Positions 47,029 to 56,517 of a stretch of DNA of 64,000 nt are shown piece by piece. This DNA is from Chloroflexi bacterium TSY (GTDB lineage: Bacteria > Chloroflexota > Anaerolineae > Caldilineales > Caldilineaceae). Each line of letters begins with the position of its first letter. The first letter of the stretch is position 1. The translations under genes and the position numbers were made by a program. Under the pieces are notes generated by a model that saw only the letters and a program-made list of their open reading frames with translations, ran no database searches and had not been told where the DNA came from. The stretch spans positions 1-64,000 of the forward strand of contig JAHBNG010000028.1 in the NCBI GenBank assembly GCA_019217005.1, given 5' to 3'.

Positions 47029-48938
47029 CTACTGGCTCACGATCTTTAAGTGCGTCGTGAACGTTGAGGGAATCTTGGCCTTCATTCGATAGACCAGTAC
47101 AGGCGCAGGGCGTTTCTCATACCACGAATCACTCACCCAACCTTCCTCCACCTGAATTCGACCATCGCGATTGCTGCTGATGTTGTTATTGATATTGATA
47201 TCAAGCTCTATATCACCTGGATAGGCGATGCGTGCGCTAGATTCGCTACGAATGATGACATTTGCCATGGGTATGGGTGGCAGGTGGAGCCAAAGGGCGA
47301 GTTGGTGACTGTGATTCTCTTCGTCTTCACCCCCATGATGGGCCGTTGCTTGTAAAACTATTGGCTGAGGATCGAGGAGTTGATCGACAATAGTAATGTA
47401 ATCATCACCGTGAAAGCGGATTCTGCGACGGTGCATCACAGGGGTTGGTAAGCGCAGATAACCATCATGTTCACCCTCCACTTCGGTCAGTTCATCTGTA
47501 ATCATTTGGGAGATCAAGCGTGCCTGCGCCATGTGGCCCACGCGAAATGGTCCGCCAAATTCTGACTGATCCTGTCCATCGACCGTGAGCGTGTTATGCG
47601 CAGCTGTACTGCGAAAATAATCACGCCATTTGCCTTCCACGTATTGGTAGGTGCCTGGATCAACGAGCAATGGCTGACCATACGACCAGAGTTCAAAGCT
47701 CAAGGCATCTGCATGGCCATGTCCAGGGCAATGATGAGGGCCGAGGTCGCCTGCATCAAAGAGCAGGTAGGTTTGCGTCTTGTTGGGTCTGAGTGGTTGA
47801 GAACCGGTTGGAGCAGGGCGTAAGACAGCGTAACCACTTTCGCGCAAAATTGTGGTTCGCAGCAACGGCTCTTCCTCTTTCAGTGCGTTGTCTTCTCGTC
47901 CAACCCAAGCAAAGTCAGAGCGAGAAGCAGATCGTTCTGTCGATGAATGTCCCGTAAAAGCGATGGCTGCCAACTTGAAGACTGAGCGCATTGAGAGTGG
48001 TTCATTTAGATGGCTATCATTGAGCAAAGGCAGTTGTTCATCCGGACGAATCAGAGCAAGAGCAAAATCCCCCATGCGTTCGAGCATAGGCCAGACGTCG
48101 GCGGGCACGGCTTCCCCGCTTGCTTCACAGAGCAGAGCGGTCTCTAATCCAACCAAACGCTCATGTGATAACTCGTTGAATTTTCCACATGCCCACCATC
48201 TGCGCGAACCTGCATCCGCAGCGCATCCCACAGACAATCCAACCCCAATTGTTGATACTGTCTGGCGTGAGGGAGACGGGGCAATAGCAGACCCACCCAA
48301 GCCAATGCCTTCCCGTTTGCAATCAAGTGATTGTTGTCGAGGTCGCGTTCCAAATGGTCCACCAGATAAGCCGTTTGCCGATCAATCTGTACAGCCCAAT
48401 CCGGTCCTCCATCTAACAAATACCAAGCCGCAGCCCAACAGATCAAGCGACGGGACGTTGGATATGGTTCCCACGCTGCCCCGCGACCAATGGTCATCTG
48501 GGCAGACCAGGACCGCCACAGATCCTGAAAACTTTTTTTCCACCCAAGATCTGCTTGCCCAAAGGTCAAATGAGGCCAAGCCCACTCCCATCCATGAAGC
48601 TGGAATGTCCAAAGTGGCTCTGAAATCGGCGCCGGTGCATGCCAATTGATAGGTGCTTGGAGTGACCAAGGGGGTTGATTAAGCAGCCGGAGAGCCTGCT
48701 CCTCATGACGGAGGTCCACTAGCTGTGCCAGCAAAGAGCGTTGGGCAGCGCGACAATCTTGATCTTTTGGAGCATGGGTTGGTTGGTCAAGTGAATAAAG
48801 TTGCTGAGATAGAGGATAGAGTTGTTCTGCAAACAGCGGATTGATGATGCGTAAGCGGAGACGGCGTCGAACGCGATAGAGTATGCGTTGGAGCCCCGCC
48901 CGTTGTGCTGTCAACCATGCTGTCCGCAATCGCTTCAT
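47029..48938 (-). pseudogene. heparinase II/III-family protein, frameshifted
   Basis: Two overlapping minus-strand frames form one 636-residue heparinase II/III-like protein if one G is restored near 48149-48150 (…YHMSVWLGLETALLCEASGE…). The N-terminal piece (48938-48144) is the helical toroid with the GGHVENSTSYHMSV motif; the C-terminal piece has HHCPGHGHADALSFELWSYG and VDPGTYQY, the family signatures. Such proteins act on uronic-acid polysaccharides or help build capsules. It overlaps the glycosyltransferase stop by 4 bp, so a surface-polysaccharide role is likely. Confidence 0.85.
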
Positions 48939-50287
48939 TGTACGCTCTCCTGAATGGCCCGTTGAAGTACCTGCACAAACCGCCGCGCCAAAACGGCTCG
49001 ATCAAAGTGTTGACGGACATATTCATACCCATTCTGCGCATAGGTCATCAGTCGCTCTGGCTCTGCCTGACAAGTCAAAATTGCCTGAGCCAATTTGCGG
49101 CTGGCTTCTGGCGCAATCACAACCCCTCCCTGACAACGGTCCACAAGTTGGGCCGCCTCTCCTGCCGCTGTCAATAGTACCGGGCGCCCGCAGGCCCACG
49201 CTTCGAGCAACTTCGACGGAACAGCATCTTGCAGCGCGCTGTTGAGAAGAGGAACAAAGCAGATGTCAGCCTCTTGCGTCATCGCCAGAATCTCGCTGCG
49301 CGGTTGGGTTGGTAAAATGGTGACATTCGTAAGCGCTTGTTGCTCAACACGAGCCACCAGCGCAGAACGACGAACGCCATCCCCCACGATCAGCAGATGG
49401 ATATTCGGCGATGTACGCAACGTTTCGGCTGCATCCAGCAGTCGGTCGACACCTTGTGCGATACCAATCAGCCCAGCATAGAGAACGACGAATTTTCCCT
49501 CCAAGCCGAGCTGTTGACGCCAGGATGGCTGGCTCTTTTCTTTTGGGTTGTTCTCTATTGACTGAAAATATTTATCTGAAAAAGCTTTGTTCTCTTTTAA
49601 CGAATGTGACGGTGTAAAACGTTCCGATAAAGTCGACTGAGGATTTTTTGGAGGAGAAATTTTAATATCGTCAAAATCAACGCCATTGGTCACCACGCTC
49701 ATTTTGGTTGCGGGTATGCCCAGGGCCAAAAGCTTCTGTCGTTTGCTCTCTGTGACGGGAATCAGATGATCCGCACGGCGATAGAAAAAGTGCGCTAGTC
49801 GATCCGCAAACCGCACTGTCCAAGCATCAGCCGAGAATTCCCCTGACTCCACGGCAATCTGGGGCCAAAGATCGCGCAGGTCAAAGACCCAAGGAATGCG
49901 ACGAAGTTGAGCAACGAACAGACCAGATAAACCCAAAAAGAGAGGTGGAGATGAGGTGACGACGACATCGTATGATCCGCCAATGGTTAATCCCGTGAGT
50001 GTACTAGATGCCACAAAAGAGAAGTAGTTTCCAAGGCGACGCCAGGTGCTTCGGTGTGATGAAGCATAGAGCCAGGTGCGAATCACCTGGACTCCATCGA
50101 TTTGCTCCCGCTGACGCCATTTGCCACGATAATGTTCCGGAATCACGCCGGACGGATAATTGGGAAACCCGGTAATCACCGTTACCTGATGACCATCGTG
50201 CACCATCCAGCGTGCCAACCCATGCAGCCGTGCAGCCGCCGCCCCCATCTCCGGTGGATAAAAATGGCTAAGAATCAAAATGTTCAT
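48935..50287 (-). CDS. GT4-family glycosyltransferase
   Basis: 450-residue family 4 (GT-B) glycosyltransferase, adding a sugar from a nucleotide donor to a membrane-linked glycan. The N-terminal domain starts ILILSHFYPPEMGAAAARLHGLA with YDVVVTSSPPLFLG; the C-terminal domain shows FVVLYAGLIGIAQGVDRLL, LLIVGDG and the donor-binding loop SKLLEAWACGRPVLLTAAGE. A roughly 45-residue Lys/Ser/Asn-rich insertion sits before the second Rossmann domain. It is similar in style to WbuB-type enzymes. Operon with the heparinase-like gene downstream and probably with the ABC exporter upstream. Confidence 0.92.
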   Translation of the reverse strand: MNILILSHFYPPEMGAAAARLHGLARWMVHDGHQVTVITGFPNYPSGVIPEHYRGKWRQREQIDGVQVIRTWLYASSHRSTWRRLGNYFSFVASSTLTGLTIGGSYDVVVTSSPPLFLGLSGLFVAQLRRIPWVFDLRDLWPQIAVESGEFSADAWTVRFADRLAHFFYRRADHLIPVTESKRQKLLALGIPATKMSVVTNGVDFDDIKISPPKNPQSTLSERFTPSHSLKENKAFSDKYFQSIENNPKEKSQPSWRQQLGLEGKFVVLYAGLIGIAQGVDRLLDAAETLRTSPNIHLLIVGDGVRRSALVARVEQQALTNVTILPTQPRSEILAMTQEADICFVPLLNSALQDAVPSKLLEAWACGRPVLLTAAGEAAQLVDRCQGGVVIAPEASRKLAQAILTCQAEPERLMTYAQNGYEYVRQHFDRAVLARRFVQVLQRAIQESVQ

Positions 50288-50314
50288 GATTAGCCATATA
50301 ATATAGCCTATTCT

Positions 50315-52780
50315 TTATTCATACGCCAATGCTTCCTGTACCGTCACTCGACTGGCATTGCGAGCGGGCAAGAGACTGGCAACGCCCGCCAGAATTGCCA
50401 CGATCAACAGCCACGTAAAGACACCATTCGCAGAAAAGACATAGCCCAATGGCGCTTGGAAAAGTGCAAGCCCCAACACACTGCTCAAGACAAAGCCAGC
50501 CGGATAAGCCAAGGCTGCCCCAACAATCCATGAAAGCAGACCGATGATCACGCCCTCGACCAAGACCACGGCTAGGACTGTGAAGTCCGATGCGCCAATG
50601 GCTCGCATAACGCCAATCTCACGAGTCCGCTCGAGTACGTTGGTGCTCATGGTGCCAGCCAATCCCAGCGCGCCAACCGTGGCGATCAGGACGCCCATGA
50701 TCAGCAGCAGCGACACGATAATCGTAAAGAAGCTACCGGTGAAGTTGCGGATAAACTCCACGGTCATAACATTGGCCACATGAATGTTGGACGCCTCGAA
50801 GTGCTCTTCGATGATCACACCCATCTCGGCCAGCGACGCCGCGCTGTTTTCGTCGATCTTTATCAAGACTGTTGTAGCGCTGCCCACGCTGTTGGTGATG
50901 TAGGCATAGTACTCTTGATTTACATACCCTGTCACCTCTCCCGTAAAATCAGTGGTTTGCGCAAAGCCAACCACAACCCAGGTGCGTTCCTTGTCATTGA
51001 TTTCGAGCACGATTTCGTCACCGAGCTGAATGTCTGGCTCATCTTCCAACACATTCTGGCTCAGGACGATGGCATTCTGGTCATCGTTTAAGAGCCAGCG
51101 CCCCGTCTCCATTGTGGGGTCAACCATTTCGCTGGTTGGCGGCAGAGCCGTGATGCTGATTGAGTCACTCTCGCTGCCGTCTGGACGGATGCGAACTGCA
51201 CTACCGCCACTCCAGGCTTCAACCGTCTTCACATTCTCGATTTCGAAGGACGCTTGCTCCACTTGGGATGTGCGATATTCGCGCTCCAGCGTCACCCGAA
51301 CATCGAACTGATTGTAGGCGAGAACGTTATCCACCTGGCCCTCCAGCGAACTCTGGACGCTATCCACGGTCATGAAGATCATGCCACCCAGAATCAGGGT
51401 AATGAGGGTCAGGATCAGACGCCCACGCTTGCGGAAGGTGTTGCGCAGCGAAATCTGCAGTGGACGAGAGAGCCCTTTGATGCTGGCAATGATGCGGTCG
51501 ATCATATTGGTGCCAAATTGCCCGTTGCCCACGCCATAGTCAGAGATGGCCTCGCGGACGGTGATACTCGTTCCCTGAATGATGGGCCACAGCGCGGCCA
51601 AAGTTGGCACCAGCAGACCGATGGCCACTTCGATCAAGAGCACGTTGGTCGGCAGAACAAAGCCAGGAACCGATAGATTGATAAAACCACTCAAGACGAT
51701 TTCGATTGCACCAGCCACAATGACGGTCAGCCCCAGCGCAACGGCGAGCGAGAACAGACTATAGACGAGCACCGCCCCCACGTACATACGAATCAAGTCA
51801 CCGCCCGTCGCACCCATAGACTTCATCACGCCGATCTGGCGGGTCTGCTGTGAAATTAGGGCAGACATGGTGTTCACAACCAGAAAACTGCCCAGCACAA
51901 GGGCCAAAATGCCCAGCGGCGTCAGAATCAGAGTCAACGAATCGAAAATGTTCTGCATTGGCAGCTCACCAGGATTCATGACGCGCACATCGGGCGTTGG
52001 GTGCCCGGCTTTTTCGATCTTGGCGACCACATCATCGGCCACGCTCTGCACGTAATCGATATCGGTGATCTGTTCAGGCGTCCCCTCGACGCGGAGGTTG
52101 ATTTCGCTATATGTTGAACTGCCGCCCAGCCATTCAAAGGTATCCATATCGACAAAGCCAACGGGCGTGCCGGTAAAGGAGACGGGCATACTGTTGGCAT
52201 CGTAGACCAGACCAGTCAGATCCAACTCCCGGATTTTGCCATCGCTATTCTCAACGACAAGAGTATCACCGACAACTAAATCTGCGGGCAACCGATCCTG
52301 CGTATCGAGGGAACTACGCTCCAGGACAATCTGTTCATCTTCGGGCCAAACATAGGGGACGCTGCCGCTTTCTCCCGGTCTGGTTTGCTGTTCATCCAGC
52401 GTAATCAAACTAACCGTCGCACCCTCAAAGTCAGGAATGGCATTGATCGTCATCGGCTCCCAGATGCCCTCTGCCACCTGCACGTTGACCGTCATGGCGC
52501 CGCGGCCCTCTGCGTCCGCAACGCCTGGTACCGTGCGAATTGTCTCCAGCAACTCATCATCAACGCCACCGGTCCGGATCACTGCATGAGCCGCATTGCT
52601 CTCCTCATACACCGTCTCCATCTCACCCACAATCACTGTATTGATGTGCTGAACCACACCCACGGCAAAAATACCGACCGTAATTGACGCAATCACCAAC
52701 AGCGTGCGCGCTTTATTCGATGTCAGATCCCGAATGACTTTGAGCCAGCGGGGAGAAAGTAGGTTGTTTAAGCTAAACAT
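50315..52780 (-). CDS. ABC transporter permease (FtsX/MacB type)
   Basis: 821-residue permease with two FtsX-like modules. An N-terminal membrane helix (KARTLLVIASITVGIFAVGV) and large outer MacB-PCD-like domain are followed by three helices (LTLILTPLGILALVLGSFLVV etc.) and then a second module (RGRLILTLITLILGGMIFMT) with its own outer domain and three helices ending ASLLPARNASRVTVQEALAY. Such proteins with their ATPase work as mechanotransmission exporters or lipoprotein/peptide releasers. The ATPase gene lies 102 bp upstream; the glycosyltransferase starts 28 bp downstream. Confidence 0.93.
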   Translation of the reverse strand: MFSLNNLLSPRWLKVIRDLTSNKARTLLVIASITVGIFAVGVVQHINTVIVGEMETVYEESNAAHAVIRTGGVDDELLETIRTVPGVADAEGRGAMTVNVQVAEGIWEPMTINAIPDFEGATVSLITLDEQQTRPGESGSVPYVWPEDEQIVLERSSLDTQDRLPADLVVGDTLVVENSDGKIRELDLTGLVYDANSMPVSFTGTPVGFVDMDTFEWLGGSSTYSEINLRVEGTPEQITDIDYVQSVADDVVAKIEKAGHPTPDVRVMNPGELPMQNIFDSLTLILTPLGILALVLGSFLVVNTMSALISQQTRQIGVMKSMGATGGDLIRMYVGAVLVYSLFSLAVALGLTVIVAGAIEIVLSGFINLSVPGFVLPTNVLLIEVAIGLLVPTLAALWPIIQGTSITVREAISDYGVGNGQFGTNMIDRIIASIKGLSRPLQISLRNTFRKRGRLILTLITLILGGMIFMTVDSVQSSLEGQVDNVLAYNQFDVRVTLEREYRTSQVEQASFEIENVKTVEAWSGGSAVRIRPDGSESDSISITALPPTSEMVDPTMETGRWLLNDDQNAIVLSQNVLEDEPDIQLGDEIVLEINDKERTWVVVGFAQTTDFTGEVTGYVNQEYYAYITNSVGSATTVLIKIDENSAASLAEMGVIIEEHFEASNIHVANVMTVEFIRNFTGSFFTIIVSLLLIMGVLIATVGALGLAGTMSTNVLERTREIGVMRAIGASDFTVLAVVLVEGVIIGLLSWIVGAALAYPAGFVLSSVLGLALFQAPLGYVFSANGVFTWLLIVAILAGVASLLPARNASRVTVQEALAYE

Positions 52781-52802
52781 GGTATGCTCCTATATGGAAT
52801 CA

Positions 52803-52888
52803 TGACAAGATGACAAGACAACAAAATGACAAGATGATTTGATTGCTCTATCATCTTGTCATCCCTTCATCCCCTCATTTTGTCATCT
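52803..52888 (+). repeat. family I repeat copy 3
   Basis: ATGACAAGATGACAAGACAA ... TCATCTTGTCATCCCTTCAT: GACAAGATGA units and their complements, overlapping the stop of the ATPase gene and separating it from the permease gene. Confidence 0.65.
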
Positions 52889-53647
52889 TTGCGTATCCGC
52901 CACAATCTCGCCATCCGCAATCGTAATCGTGCGCGTGACTCGTTCGGCCAACTCATCATCATGCGTCACCATCAGGATGGTCTTGCCGTTGTCAACCAGG
53001 TCACTAAAGAGCGAGAAGACCGACTCTGCAGTGCGAGAGTCCAGGTTGCCCGTCGGCTCGTCGGCCACAATGATGGGTGGGTTGGTCGCCAACGCCCGGG
53101 CAATGGCCACACGTTGCTGTTGACCGCCGGAGATGGCCGTTGGTAGTTTGTCTGCTTGCTCCGCCATGCCAACCTGGGCCAGCATCTCCAATGCCCGTCC
53201 CTTTCGTTCACCGGATGCGTGACTCCCCGTAAAATCCATGGGCAACATGACATTCTCCAGAACCGTCAATGTGGGCAACAGTTGGAAGAACTGGAAGACG
53301 ACACCGATGGACTTGCCGCGCCACTGGGCGGTCTCTCCTTCGCTCAACTTGTGAACCGCCGTGTCCGCCACAAAGACTTCGCCGTCGCTGGGCCGGTCAA
53401 TGCCGGTAATCATATTGCTTAGCGTTGACTTCCCACTCCCTGATTTGCCAACTACCGCCACAAACTCACCCGCATCGACCTGCAAGTCGATCTCCTTCAG
53501 CGCCGTAAATTTCCCCGCCGCCGAATCAAACGTCTTCACAACATTCTGCAAGTCGATGAGATGATACGTTGTCGCATGCTGTGAACCCGATGCCCCCATA
53601 TCCATGACGCTCGTCGGCTTATTGCGACTGAAAAATGATCCAAACAT
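52883..53647 (-). CDS. ABC transporter ATP-binding protein (MacB/LolD type)
   Basis: 254-residue ATPase for the adjacent FtsX-type permease. Walker [12 protein letters not shown]-loop [18 protein letters not shown], signature [14 protein letters not shown] and Walker [14 protein letters not shown] are intact. I start at the ATG at 53647 because GGAG lies 9 nt upstream; the frame is open to 53698. A 25-residue N-terminal extension precedes the ATPase fold ([13 protein letters not shown]). Members of this group export macrolides, peptides or lipoproteins. Confidence 0.94.
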   Translation of the reverse strand: MFGSFFSRNKPTSVMDMGASGSQHATTYHLIDLQNVVKTFDSAAGKFTALKEIDLQVDAGEFVAVVGKSGSGKSTLSNMITGIDRPSDGEVFVADTAVHKLSEGETAQWRGKSIGVVFQFFQLLPTLTVLENVMLPMDFTGSHASGERKGRALEMLAQVGMAEQADKLPTAISGGQQQRVAIARALATNPPIIVADEPTGNLDSRTAESVFSLFSDLVDNGKTILMVTHDDELAERVTRTITIADGEIVADTQR

Positions 53648-53698
53648 GATTTCGTCTCCTCTATCCTTACATGTGTCGTCACTCATCGCCTCGACCAA

Positions 53699-54797
53699 TC
53701 GTAGAACAAACAGCCTGTTTGTTCAGCACCACAAATGTATACACCCCGCCATTGAACCAAAACGATGACCGACACCCTATATCTGAATCAGCAGGTCAGG
53801 TCTCGCTGACCAACTGTTTGTTGTCTGCCTCCAGGATAGCAGAAGTAGAGATGAGACTGTAGTGTGTCGAATCAATCAATCACATGGGCTGATTCACATA
53901 TGTGCATGAGTCAATTCATCCGCCAGAAGAAGTGTATTTCACTTTCGGCCAAAATTGAATCCATGCAATGAGAATGGTTGGTTGCAACAAAAATGCACCA
54001 CAAATGTCATTCTGAGCTACGGCTAGCGAACCAGTTTATTAAGCACATAGACCCGGTTGAACCCTTCTGCTTCATAGACGATAGCGAAGAATCCCACCTT
54101 CTAAGCTACCCCTTGGCATGGTCAACTCGCTAGAAAAAGATGAAAACACTTGTCTTGGAGCGCTGGATTCTTCGCCTTCCTCGAACGAGGCTTGTTCGTT
54201 CGCAGAAACTGCTACATTGAAACAGGCAGCTGTTGCATAGAATGGCTCACAATGACAGGCTTGGCAGGATCGTCGCCTTGAACATTCTTCCCCCAAGTGA
54301 AATGAATCCATCACAAATGTATGATTTCTCTGACTGCAAATTGTTTGCTACAATGCATCATGCTCAGATTCATGAGTCTCCATTGCTGCCTACGTTGCGA
54401 ATAGCAAATTTCAGCCAAGACTTTTGACGTTTTTTACGGTTGGGCCTTCTCTTGCTGACTACAGCAGATTGTGATAGGAACTGATTTTGCTTAACGGCGA
54501 AGGTACTTGGTTCAATTTGGATGTTTTTGTCTACCAAATGATTGTCAAATCAGACAACATAGAGAGTTCATTTAGTGCTCATCCGAAAAGTTCTGTGGCG
54601 ATCTATTTTCACTCGAGAAATTAGTTGGACTCACAACCACTTTTCGGATAGGTCCTTAGAAAAGAGTCGGTGTCATTCGTGATTTGCATCCACGAGCAGA
54701 ATCCGCTCCTATCTGAATCCGTTGTAGTATTCGACAAGAACCACAAAAACGTCAGAACAAGAAAGATCGATCTCAAAGCCTGTAAACACAAACAACC
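53699..54797. other. 1.1-kb gene-free region with repeat remnants
   Basis: No supportable gene. Two stretches echo the family E core (GTCATTCTGAG near 54005 with GCGAAGAATCC near 54090, and GGATTCTTCGCC at 54166), and a family C repeat lies at 54573. Promoters for both flanking divergent units must lie here but no convincing hexamer pair was found. Confidence 0.5.
54573..54660 (+). repeat. family C repeat copy 3
   Basis: TAGTGCTCATCCGAAAAGTT then CTGTGGCGAT, ending CAACCACTTTTCGGATAGG then TCCTTAG; closest to the copy at 15075. Confidence 0.7.
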
Positions 54798-55418
54798 ATG
54801 ACTCGCCCCCAAAACCCCTACATCGCTGGCAACCCCATCAGCGACCAGGATCGCTTCATTGGCCGCACCGACGTAATGCGGGAGACCCAGCGCATTTTAC
54901 GCAATCCCAACACCAACGCCATCGTTCTCTACGGACAGCGCCGTATCGGCAAGACTTCGATCCTGTTACGCCTCGCAAAGGACCTACCGCATGAGGAGTA
55001 CTGCCCCGTCTACTTTGATTTACAAGATAAAGCGGCTGCTCCGCTGGGTGACGTACTCTACCAATTGGCCCAGACCATCGCTACTGCTGCAAATGTTGAC
55101 CTGCCCGACCGCAGCCACTTCGATGGCGATGGACATTTCTTCCGCGATGAGTTTTTACCCACCGCCGCAAAACAAGCGACTCCACGCTCGCTTGTTTTGC
55201 TCTTTGATGAGTTTGATGTGCTCGATCTGCCTCAAGAAAGCCAGGCTGGTTCGGCCTTCTTTCCTTACCTACGCGCCTGGATGGCCCAAGCCCAAGAGGT
55301 GAAGTTTGTCTTCGTGCTGGGGCGCCGTCCTGAAGAACTTTCTACCGATACCCTCGCTACCTTCAAAGCTACTCAAAGTGACCAAGTCACCCTAATCAAC
55401 CTGAATTCGGGGTTCGAA

Positions 55419-56312
55419 TTAGACAAGGGCAGGGAGAGCAAGGTCATCAGCGCGTAAATTGAGAGAAGGCTTTTGTGGCTGCCAAGAGTAAGAAATGAGG
55501 CCACAAAGAACATTGACGAGAAAGTTGTGAGGGCTGCGATGGCGAGTGTGAGAGATTTGAGAGATATTCTTGAGCTGGTCATTGATGGTCTCGATGATAG
55601 AGCGTTTGCGAGAGAAAATGCGATCCAGTAAAGTGAGAAGAGCCGGTTTCATGTTTTTCTTGATGGGTGTGACGAGTCGAAGATTGTGGTGTTCAAGTAA
55701 GTCTGTGGTGAGCCATTCGGCAATGTAGCCCTTATCGCCGAAGAGTTTGCCCCAGAGGTCTTGAGCCATGTGGGGAACAGGTTCGCGGTCATCGACGTTG
55801 GCAGGCGTGATGTGAAAGGAGAGAATCTCCCCACAGTCGTTGACAATCAGATGCAGCTTGAAGCCATAGAACCAGCCCATGGATGTCTTGCCTCGTTTGG
55901 CGAGTTTTGCAAAGACTTTGTGACGAGGAATGCGCAGATTGTGACAGACTGGCAGAGGCGTTGCATCCACGAAATTGATCCCTGTTGACTGACCCAACCG
56001 ACTCCGCATGTAACTACAGAGTGGCACCAGTGTCCCTGGTGTGTACTCGACGAATCGACTGTAACTCACCAGGTTGGGAAATTCGCTCTTCAACTCTTTT
56101 TGTACATGCTTTGTGTAATATTTCTTGAAGCATCTGTAGTCTGATTGATGGAAGTAGATTAGGATCGTCATGATTTCACTCAAATACATCTGCCGTTTGG
56201 GTCCACTCGGTTTCTCTCCATTCTGCAGCAGATACAACGCCCACGCTGGCTCAAATAGCAGGCAGAAATCATCGACATCTGTAAATAGTTCGAGTATACT
56301 CAGTAGATCCAA
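55419..56312 (-). CDS. IS982-family transposase
   Basis: 297-residue DDE transposase of the IS982 family. Hallmarks are NFVDATPLPVCHN (first Asp), KRGKTSMGWFYGFKLHLIVN, LFGDKGYIA (second Asp) and SRKRSIIETINDQLKN (Glu). The present start codon and residues 1-5 (MDLLS) are encoded by the end of element A. The original start was probably ATG-AGT at 56522-56517 side of element A: deleting the element and one AC restores MSILELFTDVDDF. The protein looks otherwise intact. Confidence 0.92.
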   Translation of the reverse strand: MDLLSILELFTDVDDFCLLFEPAWALYLLQNGEKPSGPKRQMYLSEIMTILIYFHQSDYRCFKKYYTKHVQKELKSEFPNLVSYSRFVEYTPGTLVPLCSYMRSRLGQSTGINFVDATPLPVCHNLRIPRHKVFAKLAKRGKTSMGWFYGFKLHLIVNDCGEILSFHITPANVDDREPVPHMAQDLWGKLFGDKGYIAEWLTTDLLEHHNLRLVTPIKKNMKPALLTLLDRIFSRKRSIIETINDQLKNISQISHTRHRSPHNFLVNVLCGLISYSWQPQKPSLNLRADDLALPALV

Positions 56313-56517
56313 ATTTCAGGTTTTGAGAGAGAATTCTGGCTAAACAGTTGACATAAATACAAATTTGCCGGTCGATATCTAGTTTTTGCGTTAGATTTGG
56401 GCGATTTTCAGATATGAAATAGGTTGTTTTCTGTAACCGAAATCTGAATAAATGACTCCAAAATCCCTGCAATCTCGACTGAAAATAGCCAAAAACGCCA
56501 AATTTGGATCTACTGAG
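56300..56517 (-). mobile_element. element A copy 5, inside IS982
   Basis: 218 bp in reverse orientation, flanked by AC direct repeats (56298-56299, 56518-56519). It lies two codons into the original transposase gene and provides a replacement ATG (within GGATCTACTGAG preceded by AT). Confidence 0.93.

Noticed and set aside
47852..48649. 265-codon frame antisense to the heparinase-like gene
   Set aside because: Pro/Ser/Arg-rich shadow spanning the frameshift of a recognisable gene on the other strand.
54000..54427. Small frames of 64-80 codons in the 53.7-54.8 kb spacer
   Set aside because: No ribosome-binding sites, no family resemblance, and they overlap repeat remnants.
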